A program made the position numbers and the translations under genes. From assembly GCF_030817835.1 (NCBI RefSeq), contig NZ_JAUSZR010000001.1:3100001-3164000 (forward strand): a stretch of DNA of 64,000 nucleotides. The letters are read 5' to 3'. The stretch is from Pseudarthrobacter sp. W1I19. GTDB taxonomy: Bacteria > Actinomycetota > Actinomycetes > Actinomycetales > Micrococcaceae. Of the stretch, positions 9,124 to 17,978 are shown piece after piece. Every line of letters begins with the position of its first letter. Within the stretch, counting starts at the first letter, position 1. The notes below the pieces were generated by a model, which was not told the origin of the DNA, made no database searches, and saw only the letters and a program-made list of their open reading frames with translations.

Positions 9124-10252
9124 GGTTTGCGTAAGCGTCGTTGATGTACTCGACGAGCGCTTCCTTCTCCTCCAGCGGCAGGAACGATGCCTCGGCGGCG
9201 TTCAGCGTCAGCTCCAGGAGGTCGTCGAGGTCGTAGTCGAAGGTTTCCACCAGCAGTTCGAACTCGTCGGTCAGCGTCACGCCGCTCATCAGCCGGTTGT
9301 CGGTGTTGATGGTGACGTTGAAGCCCAACTGGTACAGCATGTCCAGCGGGTGGCTTTCGATGCCCTCCCCGAATCCGGCGATGGCGCCTGTCTGGAGGTT
9401 GGAGGACGGGCAGATTTCCAGGGCGATGCCGCGGTCGCGGACCCAGCTGGAGAGATCGCCCAGGGTCACCAGTCCGATGGTGTCCTCGGTGTCCTCGTCG
9501 TCGTCGAACTCCACCATGATGTCCTCGGCGATCCGGACGCCGTGGCCCAGCCGCAGCGCGCGGCCGTCAACCAAGGCGGACTGGATGCTTTCGAGCCCGG
9601 CTGCCTCGCCGGCGTGCACCGTGGCCGGGAAGTTGTGCTGGGCCAGGTAAGTGAACGCGTCCCGGAAGCGGGAGGGCAGGAAGCCGTCTTCGGCGCCGGC
9701 GATATCAAAACCCACCGCGCCCTTGTTCCGGTGCCGGACGGCCAGTTCGGCGATCTCCTGGCCGCGGTCGGCGTGGCGCATGGCGGTGATGAGCTGGCCC
9801 ACCTGGATTTCGCGTCCGGTCTCCCCCACTGCCTCGACGCCGGCCTCCAGGCCATCCTGCACGGCCTCCACTGCTTCGTCCAGGCTGAGTCCCTTCTGCA
9901 GGTGCTGCTCCGGAGCCCACCGCACTTCGCCGTACACCACACCGTCATCAGCGAGGTCCTCAACGAATTCCTTGGCAACCCGGAACAGGCCTTCGGTGGT
10001 CTGCATCACTGCAACCGTGTGGTCAAAGGTTTCAAGGTAGCGGACCAGCGAGCCGGAGTCAGCGGACTCACGGAACCACTGGCCCAGCGCCACAGGGTCG
10101 GTGGATGGAAGCGTGTGCCCAACGGCCTCGGCCAGTTCGATGATGGTTGCCGGACGGAGTCCTCCGTCCAGGTGGTCGTGAAGGGACACCTTGGGCAGGC
10201 TCTTCAGGTCAAAATCGATGGCAGGGGCAGCGTCAACAATAGGCTCAGTCAC
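9116..10252 (-). CDS. add: Adenosine deaminase
   Basis: 378 aa metal-dependent amidohydrolase converting adenosine (and deoxyadenosine) to inosine. The first zinc ligands are His25 and His27 (SLHDHLDGG); VHAGEAAG supplies the next His and the catalytic Glu; RLGHGVRI and NTDNRLMSG follow. The last reads TDN where many enzymes have TDDP, as in several actinobacterial members. It follows the second DedA gene by 27 nt and belongs to the nucleoside import and salvage operon. Confidence 0.95.
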   Translation of the reverse strand: MTEPIVDAAPAIDFDLKSLPKVSLHDHLDGGLRPATIIELAEAVGHTLPSTDPVALGQWFRESADSGSLVRYLETFDHTVAVMQTTEGLFRVAKEFVEDLADDGVVYGEVRWAPEQHLQKGLSLDEAVEAVQDGLEAGVEAVGETGREIQVGQLITAMRHADRGQEIAELAVRHRNKGAVGFDIAGAEDGFLPSRFRDAFTYLAQHNFPATVHAGEAAGLESIQSALVDGRALRLGHGVRIAEDIMVEFDDDEDTEDTIGLVTLGDLSSWVRDRGIALEICPSSNLQTGAIAGFGEGIESHPLDMLYQLGFNVTINTDNRLMSGVTLTDEFELLVETFDYDLDDLLELTLNAAEASFLPLEEKEALVEYINDAYANLG

Positions 10253-10279
10253 GTTCCCACCTTAGGGTGGGCAGGGATT

Positions 10280-11020
10280 CTATGCCAGCCGCTCTGTGGC
10301 GGCGTGCTCAGCGTCCCCGGCCGCTGGAGCAAGCAACTCCGCGGTCCCCGGATTCGGCTTCGTGGCACCGGAGCGGCCGCCGTCGAGCCACTCGTCCACT
10401 TCTTCGGCGTCGTTGCGGGCGAGGTGCTTATGCCACAACCTGAGCAGGTGGTCGAGGAGGACACCAAGCACGACGGCGAACACCACGGCGATGCCGGCAC
10501 TGAGCAGCGGGTTATTGTGCAGCCACGGGAAGGAACTGGCCAGCACGCCGATGCCAATGGAGTACCCCACCCAGGTGATGCAGGCGAAAGCGTCCAGCAG
10601 GAAGAAGCGGCGGTGGGAGAAGCCTGTGCTTCCGGCGACGTAGTTGACCGCCACCCGGCCCCAGGGAATGTAACGGGCAGTGAAGATCAGCACCGCGCCG
10701 CGCTTGTCCAGCTCGTAGCGCGCCCAGCCGAAAGCCTTCTGGACCTTGGGCCGGCGCATCCACTTCCACCGGTTCAGGCCAATCCGGCGTCCAAGCATAA
10801 AGGCCATGTTGTCGCCGGCGATAGCGCCCACCAGAGCAGTGAAACCGAGGATCCACAGGTTGGGTTCACCGCTGTGCCGCGAGAACGCCGCCAGGGCCAC
10901 GATAAGGGTCTCGCTGGGGACCACCATGGCGAAGCCGTCCACAAAGAAAAACACCAACAGGACCGGGTAAATCCACCACTGGCCCGCCGCATGGAGCACG
11001 GCCTCATTAATAAACTCCAC
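10280..11020 (-). CDS. DedA family membrane protein (copy 2)
   Basis: 246 aa DedA/SNARE-associated family membrane protein. Visible marks are a re-entrant segment with VPSE near 35, an ALVGAIAGDNMAFMLGRRIG block near 62-81, the family motif FTARYIPWGRVAVN near 114-127 and further helices to about 210, then a charged tail. DedA proteins act in membrane homeostasis; some flip undecaprenyl phosphate. GTG start at 11020 with TAGGAGC 9 nt upstream. It is a close paralogue of the neighbour at 11146; the role in a nucleoside operon is unexplained. Confidence 0.9.
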   Translation of the reverse strand: MEFINEAVLHAAGQWWIYPVLLVFFFVDGFAMVVPSETLIVALAAFSRHSGEPNLWILGFTALVGAIAGDNMAFMLGRRIGLNRWKWMRRPKVQKAFGWARYELDKRGAVLIFTARYIPWGRVAVNYVAGSTGFSHRRFFLLDAFACITWVGYSIGIGVLASSFPWLHNNPLLSAGIAVVFAVVLGVLLDHLLRLWHKHLARNDAEEVDEWLDGGRSGATKPNPGTAELLAPAAGDAEHAATERLA

Positions 11021-11145
11021 GCAGTCTTGCTCCTATGCAACCTGGCGCAGCCGAAAGTGACGCAGCCAAAGCGGAAATCGTTCCTAAGTGTCCCACGGCC
11101 AAGGCGCTGTCCGCTACGCCCCTGCCTGCCCGAACAACGCTTCAA

Positions 11146-11775
11146 CTACGCTTCTGGTTCCTTCATCCGCTCCATCATCGGAGCCCGGCGCCGCACCCGG
11201 TTGATCACAAGGTCCACCACCACGCCAAGAGCCACCGCGCACACGATGGCGATGGCGGCGCCCAGCAGGTGGTTGTCCTCGAACCATTGGCCGAAAAACA
11301 GGCCGATCCCCACTGAATAGCCTGCCCAGAGGGACGCCGAAAGGACGGTCAGGCCCACGAAGCGCAGGTGCGGATAGTGCGTGACGCCGGCCGTGAGGTT
11401 GACGGCCACCCGGCCGATGGGAACAAACCGTGCCACGAGGATGAGCGAGGCCGGGCGCTTGCGCAGTTCCCTGCCCGCCCACCGGAAGGCGCTCTGCATC
11501 CGGGGGCCCCGCATCCACCCCCAGCGCCTCGTGCCCACCCTCCGCCCGATCAGGTACGCGATGTTGTCGCCGGAGAAGGCCCCGAGCGCTGCCACCAGCA
11601 TCAGGAGCCACGGGTTGGGAACATCCGCTGTGGCCGCTACGGCCGAAAGGCCCACCACCACGGATTCGCTGGGGATGGGGGGAAAGAAGCCGTCAATGAT
11701 GCAGCAGGCCAAAACCAGGAACAGCACCCAGGGCTGACCGGCTGCCGCGAGGATGAAGTCATTGATGGCCTGCAT
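11146..11775 (-). CDS. DedA family membrane protein (copy 1)
   Basis: 209 aa DedA family membrane protein. It carries FPPIPSES near 31-38, AALGAFSGDNIAYLIGRR near 62-79, LVARFVPIGRVAVN near 112-125 and at least five hydrophobic segments, ending in a basic tail. It starts 6 nt after the thymidine phosphorylase stop, so it is almost certainly co-transcribed with it. Shorter than copy 2 and lacking that protein's acidic tail. The substrate is unknown; lipid-carrier recycling is only a family-based guess. Confidence 0.9.
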   Translation of the reverse strand: MQAINDFILAAAGQPWVLFLVLACCIIDGFFPPIPSESVVVGLSAVAATADVPNPWLLMLVAALGAFSGDNIAYLIGRRVGTRRWGWMRGPRMQSAFRWAGRELRKRPASLILVARFVPIGRVAVNLTAGVTHYPHLRFVGLTVLSASLWAGYSVGIGLFFGQWFEDNHLLGAAIAIVCAVALGVVVDLVINRVRRRAPMMERMKEPEA

Positions 11776-11781
11776 GGGACC

Positions 11782-13113
11782 CTATGCTATGCGGTCGATG
11801 ATCAGGCGCTGCGCCGGCCGTGATCCTTCGGGCGCTATCACCACAGCCTGCTCCAGTGCTTCCTTGGCGCGGGCGAAGCGTTCCGGGGTATCGGTCAGCA
11901 GGGTCATCAGTGGCTCGCCGGCCCGGACCACGGCGCCGGGCTTGGCGTGCATGCGCACCCCTGCACCCGCCTGCACTACGTCCTCCTTACGCGCCCGTCC
12001 AGCGCCGAGCCGCCATGCCGCCACCCCGACGGCCAAGGCGTCCAGCTCCACCAGCACGCCATCTGCCGGGGCGTACACCACCAACGATTCCCGGGCCACC
12101 GGCAGCTTGGCCCGCGGATCGCCGCCCTGGGCCTCGATCATGCGGTTCCAGACATCCATGGCGCGGCCGTCCCTCAGCGCTGCGGCGGGATCGGCGTCGT
12201 GCACTCCTGCGGCGGCGAGCATTTCCTCCGCGAGCCGGACAGTCAACTCCACCACATCATCAGGACCACCGCCGGCCAGCACCTCCACGGACTCCTCCAC
12301 CTCGATGGCGTTGCCGGCGGTGAGCCCAAGCGGCGTATTCATGTTGGTCAGGAGGGCCACGGTGTTGACCCCGGCGTCCTTGCCCAGGGCCACCATGGTC
12401 TCGGCGAGTTCGCGGGCCTTGGCCCCATCCTTCATAAAAGCACCGCTGCCCACCTTGACGTCCAGGACCAGCGAGCCGGTCCCCTCGGCGATCTTTTTGC
12501 TCATGATGGAGGATGCGATGAGCGGAATCGCCTCCACGGTGCCGGTGACATCGCGGAGTGCGTACAGCTTTTTGTCCGCGGGAGCCAGCCCGGCCCCGGC
12601 GGCGCAGATGACAGCGCCCACGTCCTGCAGCTGTGCCAGCATTTCCTCATTGCTGAGGCTGGCCCGCCAGCCGGGGATGGCCTCCAGCTTGTCCAGGGTG
12701 CCGCCGGTGTGCCCCAGTCCACGGCCGGAGAGCTGCGGAACGGCAACACCGAAGACGGCCACGAGCGGCGCGAGCGGCAGGGTGATCTTGTCCCCCACCC
12801 CGCCGGTGGAGTGCTTGTCCGAGGTGTATTTCAGGCCGCCGTCGGGCCGCCGCAGGCTGGAGAAGTCCATCCGCTCGCCGGAGGCGATCATTGCGGCCGT
12901 CCACCGGGCTATCTCGCTGTGGTTCATGCCGTTGAGCAGGATGGCCATGTTCAGGGCGGCCATCTGCTCGTCGGCGATGACACCCCTGGTGTAGGCATCG
13001 ATGGTCCAGTCGATCTGTTCGGGGCTGAGCGTGCCTTTGTCCCGCTTGACGCGGATGATGTCGACGGCGTCGAACGCTTCGGCGGTGTTGTTCTGTGCGC
13101 GGGGGCCTGTCAC
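11782..13113 (-). CDS. deoA: Thymidine/pyrimidine-nucleoside phosphorylase
   Basis: 443 aa. Phosphorolyses thymidine or deoxyuridine to the base and deoxyribose 1-phosphate. The signature KHSTGGVGDK lies at 100-109, followed by LSGRGLGHTGGTLDKLE, the phosphate and pyrimidine site of the family. The start is GTG 13113, with GGAGG 7 nt upstream and a GTGA overlap with the cdd stop; the frame remains open further upstream but inside cdd. It acts with cdd, converting imported cytidine-type nucleosides to usable sugar phosphate. Confidence 0.95.
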   Translation of the reverse strand: MTGPRAQNNTAEAFDAVDIIRVKRDKGTLSPEQIDWTIDAYTRGVIADEQMAALNMAILLNGMNHSEIARWTAAMIASGERMDFSSLRRPDGGLKYTSDKHSTGGVGDKITLPLAPLVAVFGVAVPQLSGRGLGHTGGTLDKLEAIPGWRASLSNEEMLAQLQDVGAVICAAGAGLAPADKKLYALRDVTGTVEAIPLIASSIMSKKIAEGTGSLVLDVKVGSGAFMKDGAKARELAETMVALGKDAGVNTVALLTNMNTPLGLTAGNAIEVEESVEVLAGGGPDDVVELTVRLAEEMLAAAGVHDADPAAALRDGRAMDVWNRMIEAQGGDPRAKLPVARESLVVYAPADGVLVELDALAVGVAAWRLGAGRARKEDVVQAGAGVRMHAKPGAVVRAGEPLMTLLTDTPERFARAKEALEQAVVIAPEGSRPAQRLIIDRIA

Positions 13114-13535
13114 CGGGTTTCCTCCAAGTGTTCGGGACCGAAGGCGTCGGGCAGCACCTGGTCCATGGTTTTGATGCCTTGGGTGGTCATGAGTTCCATG
13201 CCGGGCGCACGGAATTCGTACAGCAGCTGGCGGCAGCGGCCGCAGGGCATCAGGACCCTGCCGTTGCCGTCCACGCAGTAGAACGCCCGGAGCAGTCCGC
13301 CCCCGGTCATGTGCAGGTTGCCCACCAGCGCGCATTCAGCGCACAGGGTCAGCCCGTAACTGGCATTTTCGACGTTGCAGCCGCTGACAATCCGGCCGTC
13401 CTCGGTCACCGCCGCCGCCCCCACCGGGAACTTCGAATATGGCACGTACGCCTTCTGCATGGCCGCGACGGCGGCAGCCTCCAGGGCGGACCAGTCCGGT
13501 CCCTTCGCCCCGGCCACGGCGTCAACCCTTGACAT
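13110..13535 (-). CDS. cdd: Cytidine deaminase
   Basis: 141 aa zinc enzyme converting (deoxy)cytidine to (deoxy)uridine. Zinc site: LCAECAL (Cys and catalytic Glu) and PCGRCRQLLYEF (two Cys); the substrate loop is NVENASYG. ATG 13535 overlaps the end of the upstream permease by 14 nt; a GTG six codons downstream has AAGGG 8 nt before it and is a real alternative start. It is coupled translationally to deoA. Confidence 0.94.
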   Translation of the reverse strand: MSRVDAVAGAKGPDWSALEAAAVAAMQKAYVPYSKFPVGAAAVTEDGRIVSGCNVENASYGLTLCAECALVGNLHMTGGGLLRAFYCVDGNGRVLMPCGRCRQLLYEFRAPGMELMTTQGIKTMDQVLPDAFGPEHLEETR

Positions 13536-14847
13536 AGGGGATACCGCTGGCCGCCGGGCCCCGTGACCTGCCCACCAGCCCGGCCACAGCAAGGACAGTC
13601 ACCAGGTAGGGCAGCATGGCCATGAACTGGCTGGGTACCGGGGTTCCGATGATGGTCACGATGCTCTGCAGGTTGTCCGCGAAACCGAAGAGCAGCGCAG
13701 CGGAGAAGGCTCCGATCGGGTTCCACCGGCCGAAAATCAGGGCGGCCAACGCGATAAAGCCGCGCCCGCCTGAGATTTCCTTGGTGAAGCTGTCGATCGC
13801 CACCAGGGTGAAGAATGACCCGCCGATGCCGGCCACTGCCCCGCCCAGGGTGACGTTCCAGAACCGGGTGGCGTTGACGTTGATGCCCAGGGTGTCGGCG
13901 GCCTGCGGGTGCTCGCCCACGGCCCGGACCCGCAGGCCCCAGCGGGTTTTGAACAGACCTACCCAGACCACAAGGACCGCGATGTACATCAGGTATCCCA
14001 CCAGGGACTGGCGGAACAGGATGGGCCCGATGATCGGAATGCTGGACAAGACGGGAATCTCGATGATGTCCAGCCCGGGAGGGGAATTGAACCGGGCCTT
14101 GGTGGCCTGCATTACGGTGCTGAAGAGGAATCCCGTGACGCCGGAGACCAGGACGTTGAGCACCACGCCCACGATGATCTGGTTGACGAGGTATTTGATG
14201 CTGAACAGCGCCAGCACCATGGACACCACGGCGCCGGCAACGGCGGCGGCCGCCAGCCCGATGAACGGGTTCTGCGTCATGCTGGCCACGATGGCGGCGG
14301 TGAAGGCGCCGCCCAGGAGCTGGCCCTCGATGGCGATATTCACCACGCCCACGCGCTCACACAGGACGCCGGACAGCGAGCCGAACACCAGCGGGACCGC
14401 CAGGGTGACAGAGCCGGCAATAAGGCCGGCGAGGGAAATGTTCGGGGTCCGGGCGCCGCCCACCACCCAGATGAGGAACGCGGCCACGAACAGGACGATG
14501 AACGTCACGGTCAGCCAGCCCGGAGCGGGCCTGCCCTTGGTCTTGAGGTAGGCGGCATAGCCGGCGAGTCCCAACAGGAGGACGGAGAGGACGATGCCGC
14601 CGGCAAAGGCGTTGACCTGCAGTGCCGGCAGCTGGAAAAAGTCCTCGCCGGTGGAGATCCCGAAGCTGGCGGTCTGGTTGGGTGCCAGCAGGCCGAAGAA
14701 GACCAGGGCAATCAACCCGAAGATGGTGAGCAGGACCGGGGTCCGCCAGGTCACTGGTTTGGTGGAGATGGCGGCTGAGCCGGCATCCGGTGCTGTGCTG
14801 TCCGGCTGGGGCTTTCCGGGCCGGGGTGAGGAAACTGTTGTGCTCAT
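13522..14847 (-). CDS. Nucleoside ABC transporter permease (second)
   Basis: 441 aa integral membrane subunit of the BPD_transp_2 family found with BmpA-type binding proteins. A Pro/Ser/Thr-rich cytoplasmic head (1-45) is followed by about ten hydrophobic helices; the family segment LCERVGVVNIAIEGQLLGGAF lies mid-protein and EHPQAADTLGINVNATRF is in a cytoplasmic loop. ATG 14847 overlaps the upstream permease stop (ATGA). Together with the gene at 14844 it forms the membrane channel for nucleosides. Confidence 0.92.
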   Translation of the reverse strand: MSTTVSSPRPGKPQPDSTAPDAGSAAISTKPVTWRTPVLLTIFGLIALVFFGLLAPNQTASFGISTGEDFFQLPALQVNAFAGGIVLSVLLLGLAGYAAYLKTKGRPAPGWLTVTFIVLFVAAFLIWVVGGARTPNISLAGLIAGSVTLAVPLVFGSLSGVLCERVGVVNIAIEGQLLGGAFTAAIVASMTQNPFIGLAAAAVAGAVVSMVLALFSIKYLVNQIIVGVVLNVLVSGVTGFLFSTVMQATKARFNSPPGLDIIEIPVLSSIPIIGPILFRQSLVGYLMYIAVLVVWVGLFKTRWGLRVRAVGEHPQAADTLGINVNATRFWNVTLGGAVAGIGGSFFTLVAIDSFTKEISGGRGFIALAALIFGRWNPIGAFSAALLFGFADNLQSIVTIIGTPVPSQFMAMLPYLVTVLAVAGLVGRSRGPAASGIPYVKG

Positions 14848-16217
14848 GCTGCACCTCCGGTGGTTGCTGCCTTGCGGGACTTGGCGGTGCGGGCCTGCTT
14901 CTTGCGCCGCGGATTCAGGCCGAAGACGGCCCGGACCAGTGGCGGTGCCGCAATAAAGAGCACGATCAGGGACTGGACCACCAGGACGATGTCGATGGGG
15001 GTTCCGGTCTGGATCTGCATCTGGACGGCTCCGGCGCGGAAGGCGCCGAACAGGAGGCCGGCGGCGAAGGTGCCCCACGGCGTCGAACGTCCCAGGAGGG
15101 CAACGGTGATGGCGTCGAACCCGTAGGTGGCGGCCACGCCGTCGGTCAGGACTTTCTCGGTGCCCGCCACCTGGGCCACGCCGGACATGCCGGCCAGCGC
15201 GCCCGCGAGGGCCATCACCAGGACGGTGGACCGGGAGACGTTGATGCCGGCGGTCTGGGCCGCCTTGGGGTTGGCGCCGACAGCCCGGAACTCGAAGCCC
15301 ACGGTGGAGCGGTTCAGCAGCCACCACACCAGGACGGTGGCCGCGATGGCCAGCAGGAAACCGAGGTGCAGCCGGTACTGCGTGCCAAAAATCTGCGGGT
15401 AGACGGCGCTGGGGTCCAGGATGGGCGAGATGGGGTTGGTCTCCCCCGGCCGCTGGAACGCCGGCGTGTTCAGCAGGAAGCGCAGGAAGTACAGCGCGAT
15501 GTAATTGAACATGATGGTGAGGATGACCTCGTGGGCGCCGGTCCGTGCCTTGAGGACACCGACGAGTCCGCCCCAGAAGGCGCCGCCGACGATGCCCGCC
15601 AGCAGGACCAGCAGCAGGTGCAGTCCCACGGGCAGGTGGAGCGCGAAGCCCACCCAGGCGGCCAGGATGCCGGCCACGATGATCTGCCCCTGGGCACCGA
15701 TATTGAACAGGCCCGCGCGGAAGGCCAGTGCGACGCCGAGGCCGGCCGTGATGAGCGGCGTGGCGATGGTGAGTGTCTCCATGAACGGCGCGAACTGGGC
15801 CGCAACGCTGTTGCCCCGCGGGTTGAAGACCGAGCCTTGGAACAGCGCTATGTAGGAGCGGGTGGCGGCGTTCCAGACGGCCGTCAGGAAGTCGGTGGGA
15901 CGGGCGAAGAAGTACGTGGAGGTGGTGGCCACCTGCTTGTCGGTGCTGGCGATCAGGAGCCCGCCGATGATGAGCGCCAGCAGCACGGCCAGGACCGAGA
16001 CCATCCCGCTGCCGGTAAAGATCCTGCGCAGCACGTTGTCCGGGCCGCCCGGCAGCTGCCCGCTCTGGGCAGAGGCTGGAACGGCGGAGGGCTCCATGGC
16101 ACCGCCGGCCGTGTCAACGGAGACGACGGCGGCCGTCAGGTCTTCCGCAGGCGTGGCCTCCTGCGCCCCGGGGCCGGGTTCACCAGCCGCGTGCTTGGGT
16201 GGATGCTTGTCAGACAT
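14844..16217 (-). CDS. Nucleoside ABC transporter permease (first)
   Basis: 457 aa. BPD_transp_2 permease with a long disordered cytoplasmic head (1-75, Ala/Pro/Glu-rich) and about nine membrane helices. Conserved loops RAGLFNIGAQGQIIVAG and ANPKAAQTAGINVSRS match partners of BMP-family nucleoside transporters. The C-terminus is basic. It overlaps the ATPase gene by 8 nt and the second permease by 4 nt, showing translational coupling within the operon. Confidence 0.92.
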   Translation of the reverse strand: MSDKHPPKHAAGEPGPGAQEATPAEDLTAAVVSVDTAGGAMEPSAVPASAQSGQLPGGPDNVLRRIFTGSGMVSVLAVLLALIIGGLLIASTDKQVATTSTYFFARPTDFLTAVWNAATRSYIALFQGSVFNPRGNSVAAQFAPFMETLTIATPLITAGLGVALAFRAGLFNIGAQGQIIVAGILAAWVGFALHLPVGLHLLLVLLAGIVGGAFWGGLVGVLKARTGAHEVILTIMFNYIALYFLRFLLNTPAFQRPGETNPISPILDPSAVYPQIFGTQYRLHLGFLLAIAATVLVWWLLNRSTVGFEFRAVGANPKAAQTAGINVSRSTVLVMALAGALAGMSGVAQVAGTEKVLTDGVAATYGFDAITVALLGRSTPWGTFAAGLLFGAFRAGAVQMQIQTGTPIDIVLVVQSLIVLFIAAPPLVRAVFGLNPRRKKQARTAKSRKAATTGGAA

Positions 16218-17796
16218 GCTCGCCTCCTTCGGCGTCAGACGTGGAGGACGTGGATGCCCTGGACGCTGGCCCTGCTTGCGGCACAGGCGTATGCTCCTCC
16301 CGCGGAATTCCCGCCATCATGAGGCCCAGGACGTCGCGGCCCGTGCCGGCCGGAACGATGCCCACCAGTTTGCCTTTGTAAATCACGGCGATCCGGTCCG
16401 CCAGTTCCATGACCTCGTCCAGCTCAGTGGAAATGATCATCACCGGTGTGCCCTGATCCCGCTCGACCACGATCCGGCGGTGCAGGAACTCGATGGAACC
16501 CACATCCACGCCGCGGGTGGGCTGTGAGGCGATGAAGAGGCGCAGGGGCCGGGAAAGCTCGCGCGCCATCACCACTTTCTGCTGGTTGCCGCCGGAGAGT
16601 GTGCCGGCGGCGGCAACCGCCGACGGTGTGCGGACGTCGAACTCGCCGATGCGCGCCTTGGCGTTTTCCAGGATCTTCGCCGGGCTCATGCTGATGCCCT
16701 TCGCGAACGGGGGCTTGTCGTAGAGGTCCAGGACCAGGTTCTCCGCTACAGAGAACGTGCCCACCAGTCCGTCCACCTTGCGGTCCTCCGGAACGAAGCC
16801 GACGCCCGCTTTCAGGACTTCCTTGACCGACCGGCCCAGCAGCTCCTTGCCGTCCAGTTTGATGGAACCTGATACACGGTCCTGGAGGCCGAGGATGGCC
16901 TCGGTGAGTTCGGTCTGGCCGTTGCCCTGCACGCCGGCCACTGCCAGGATTTCGCCGCGGGCAATATCGAAGCTGAGGCCGTCCACCACGTGGTGGCCGC
17001 TGGGTGCGATGACGGTGAGGTCGCGGACCTCAAAGGTCTTTTCCTTCGGCTGGGCCGGTGCCTTGTCCAGGTTCAGGCTGACGGCGCGGCCCACCATCAT
17101 GGAGGCAAGCTCTGCGGTGGGGGCGGCGGGACTTGCCTCACCCACCACCTTTCCGCGCCTGATCACCGTGATGGTGTCCGAGACTTCCTTCACTTCCCGC
17201 AGTTTGTGGGAGATGAACACGATGGAGGTGCCGCCGGACTTGAGCTGCCGCATGATGTCCAGCAGTTCGTCCGTTTCCTGGGGCGTCAGCACCGCGGTAG
17301 GTTCATCGAGGATCAGGACCTTGGCGTTGCGCACCAGTGCCTTGATGATTTCCACGCGCTGCTGGACGCCGACCGGCAGGTCCTCCACCAGGGCGTCAGG
17401 ATCGACGTCGAAGCCGTACTGGTCCGAGATCTCCTTGATCCGGCGGCGGGTCTCATCCAGGTTCAAGAAGCCGGCGGCCTTGGTGGGTTCGGCACCGAGT
17501 GCCACATTCTCCGCAACCGTGAAGACCGGGACCAGCATAAAGTGCTGGTGCACCATGCCGATTCCGGCCGCCATGGCGTCGCCGGGGCCGCGGAAGGAAA
17601 CGGCCCTGCCGTCGATGAGGATCTCACCTTCCGAGGGCTCATACAGGCCGTACAGCACATTCATCAGGGTGGATTTTCCGGCCCCGTTCTCGCCCAGCAG
17701 GCAATGGATCTGCCCGGGTTCAACCACCACGTCGATGTGGTCGTTGGCAAGCAAAGTCCCGAAGCGTTTGGTGATCCCTCTGAGTTCAAGTTTCAA
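16210..17796 (-). CDS. Nucleoside ABC transporter ATP-binding protein
   Basis: 528 aa with two fused ABC domains, as in sugar and nucleoside CUT2-like importers. First domain: Walker [10 protein letters not shown] near 35-43, LGE loop and [14 protein letters not shown] Walker B. Second domain: a degenerate P-loop (GVQGNGQTELTEA) and signature [16 protein letters not shown]. The likely start is TTG 17796 (MKLELRGITK), without a convincing Shine-Dalgarno, so the N-terminus is uncertain by some residues. A terminator upstream separates it from the binding-protein gene. Confidence 0.9.
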   Translation of the reverse strand: MKLELRGITKRFGTLLANDHIDVVVEPGQIHCLLGENGAGKSTLMNVLYGLYEPSEGEILIDGRAVSFRGPGDAMAAGIGMVHQHFMLVPVFTVAENVALGAEPTKAAGFLNLDETRRRIKEISDQYGFDVDPDALVEDLPVGVQQRVEIIKALVRNAKVLILDEPTAVLTPQETDELLDIMRQLKSGGTSIVFISHKLREVKEVSDTITVIRRGKVVGEASPAAPTAELASMMVGRAVSLNLDKAPAQPKEKTFEVRDLTVIAPSGHHVVDGLSFDIARGEILAVAGVQGNGQTELTEAILGLQDRVSGSIKLDGKELLGRSVKEVLKAGVGFVPEDRKVDGLVGTFSVAENLVLDLYDKPPFAKGISMSPAKILENAKARIGEFDVRTPSAVAAAGTLSGGNQQKVVMARELSRPLRLFIASQPTRGVDVGSIEFLHRRIVVERDQGTPVMIISTELDEVMELADRIAVIYKGKLVGIVPAGTGRDVLGLMMAGIPREEHTPVPQAGPASRASTSSTSDAEGGEHV

Positions 17797-17918
17797 AACT
17801 GAAGACCAATCTCGAAGCGTCCAGTGATCGACCGGACGGGATATGTGGCTGCAGCACCAGCCTAGTGGTTGCAGTCCTGGGAAGGGCGGGCGGTAGCCCA
17901 AAAGCGGCAGGCCGCAGC

Positions 17919-17967
17919 AAAAAGCGCCGCCGCCCGGCCGGTCATCGACCAGCCGGGCGGCGGCGCT
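17919..17967 (-). terminator. Strong intra-operon terminator after the BmpA gene
   Basis: A 16-bp perfect stem (AGCGCCGCCGCCCGGC and its complement, loop of 13) followed on the minus strand by TTTTT. It sits 12 nt past the binding-protein stop and 120 nt before the ATPase gene. Partial read-through here would give more binding protein than membrane components. Confidence 0.88.
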
Positions 17968-17978
17968 CTATGCACGGG

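Noticed and set aside
8573..11320. A 915-codon open frame on the plus strand
   Set aside because: It lies opposite mazG, add and a DedA gene, all of which have intact family motifs; long antisense frames are expected at this GC content.
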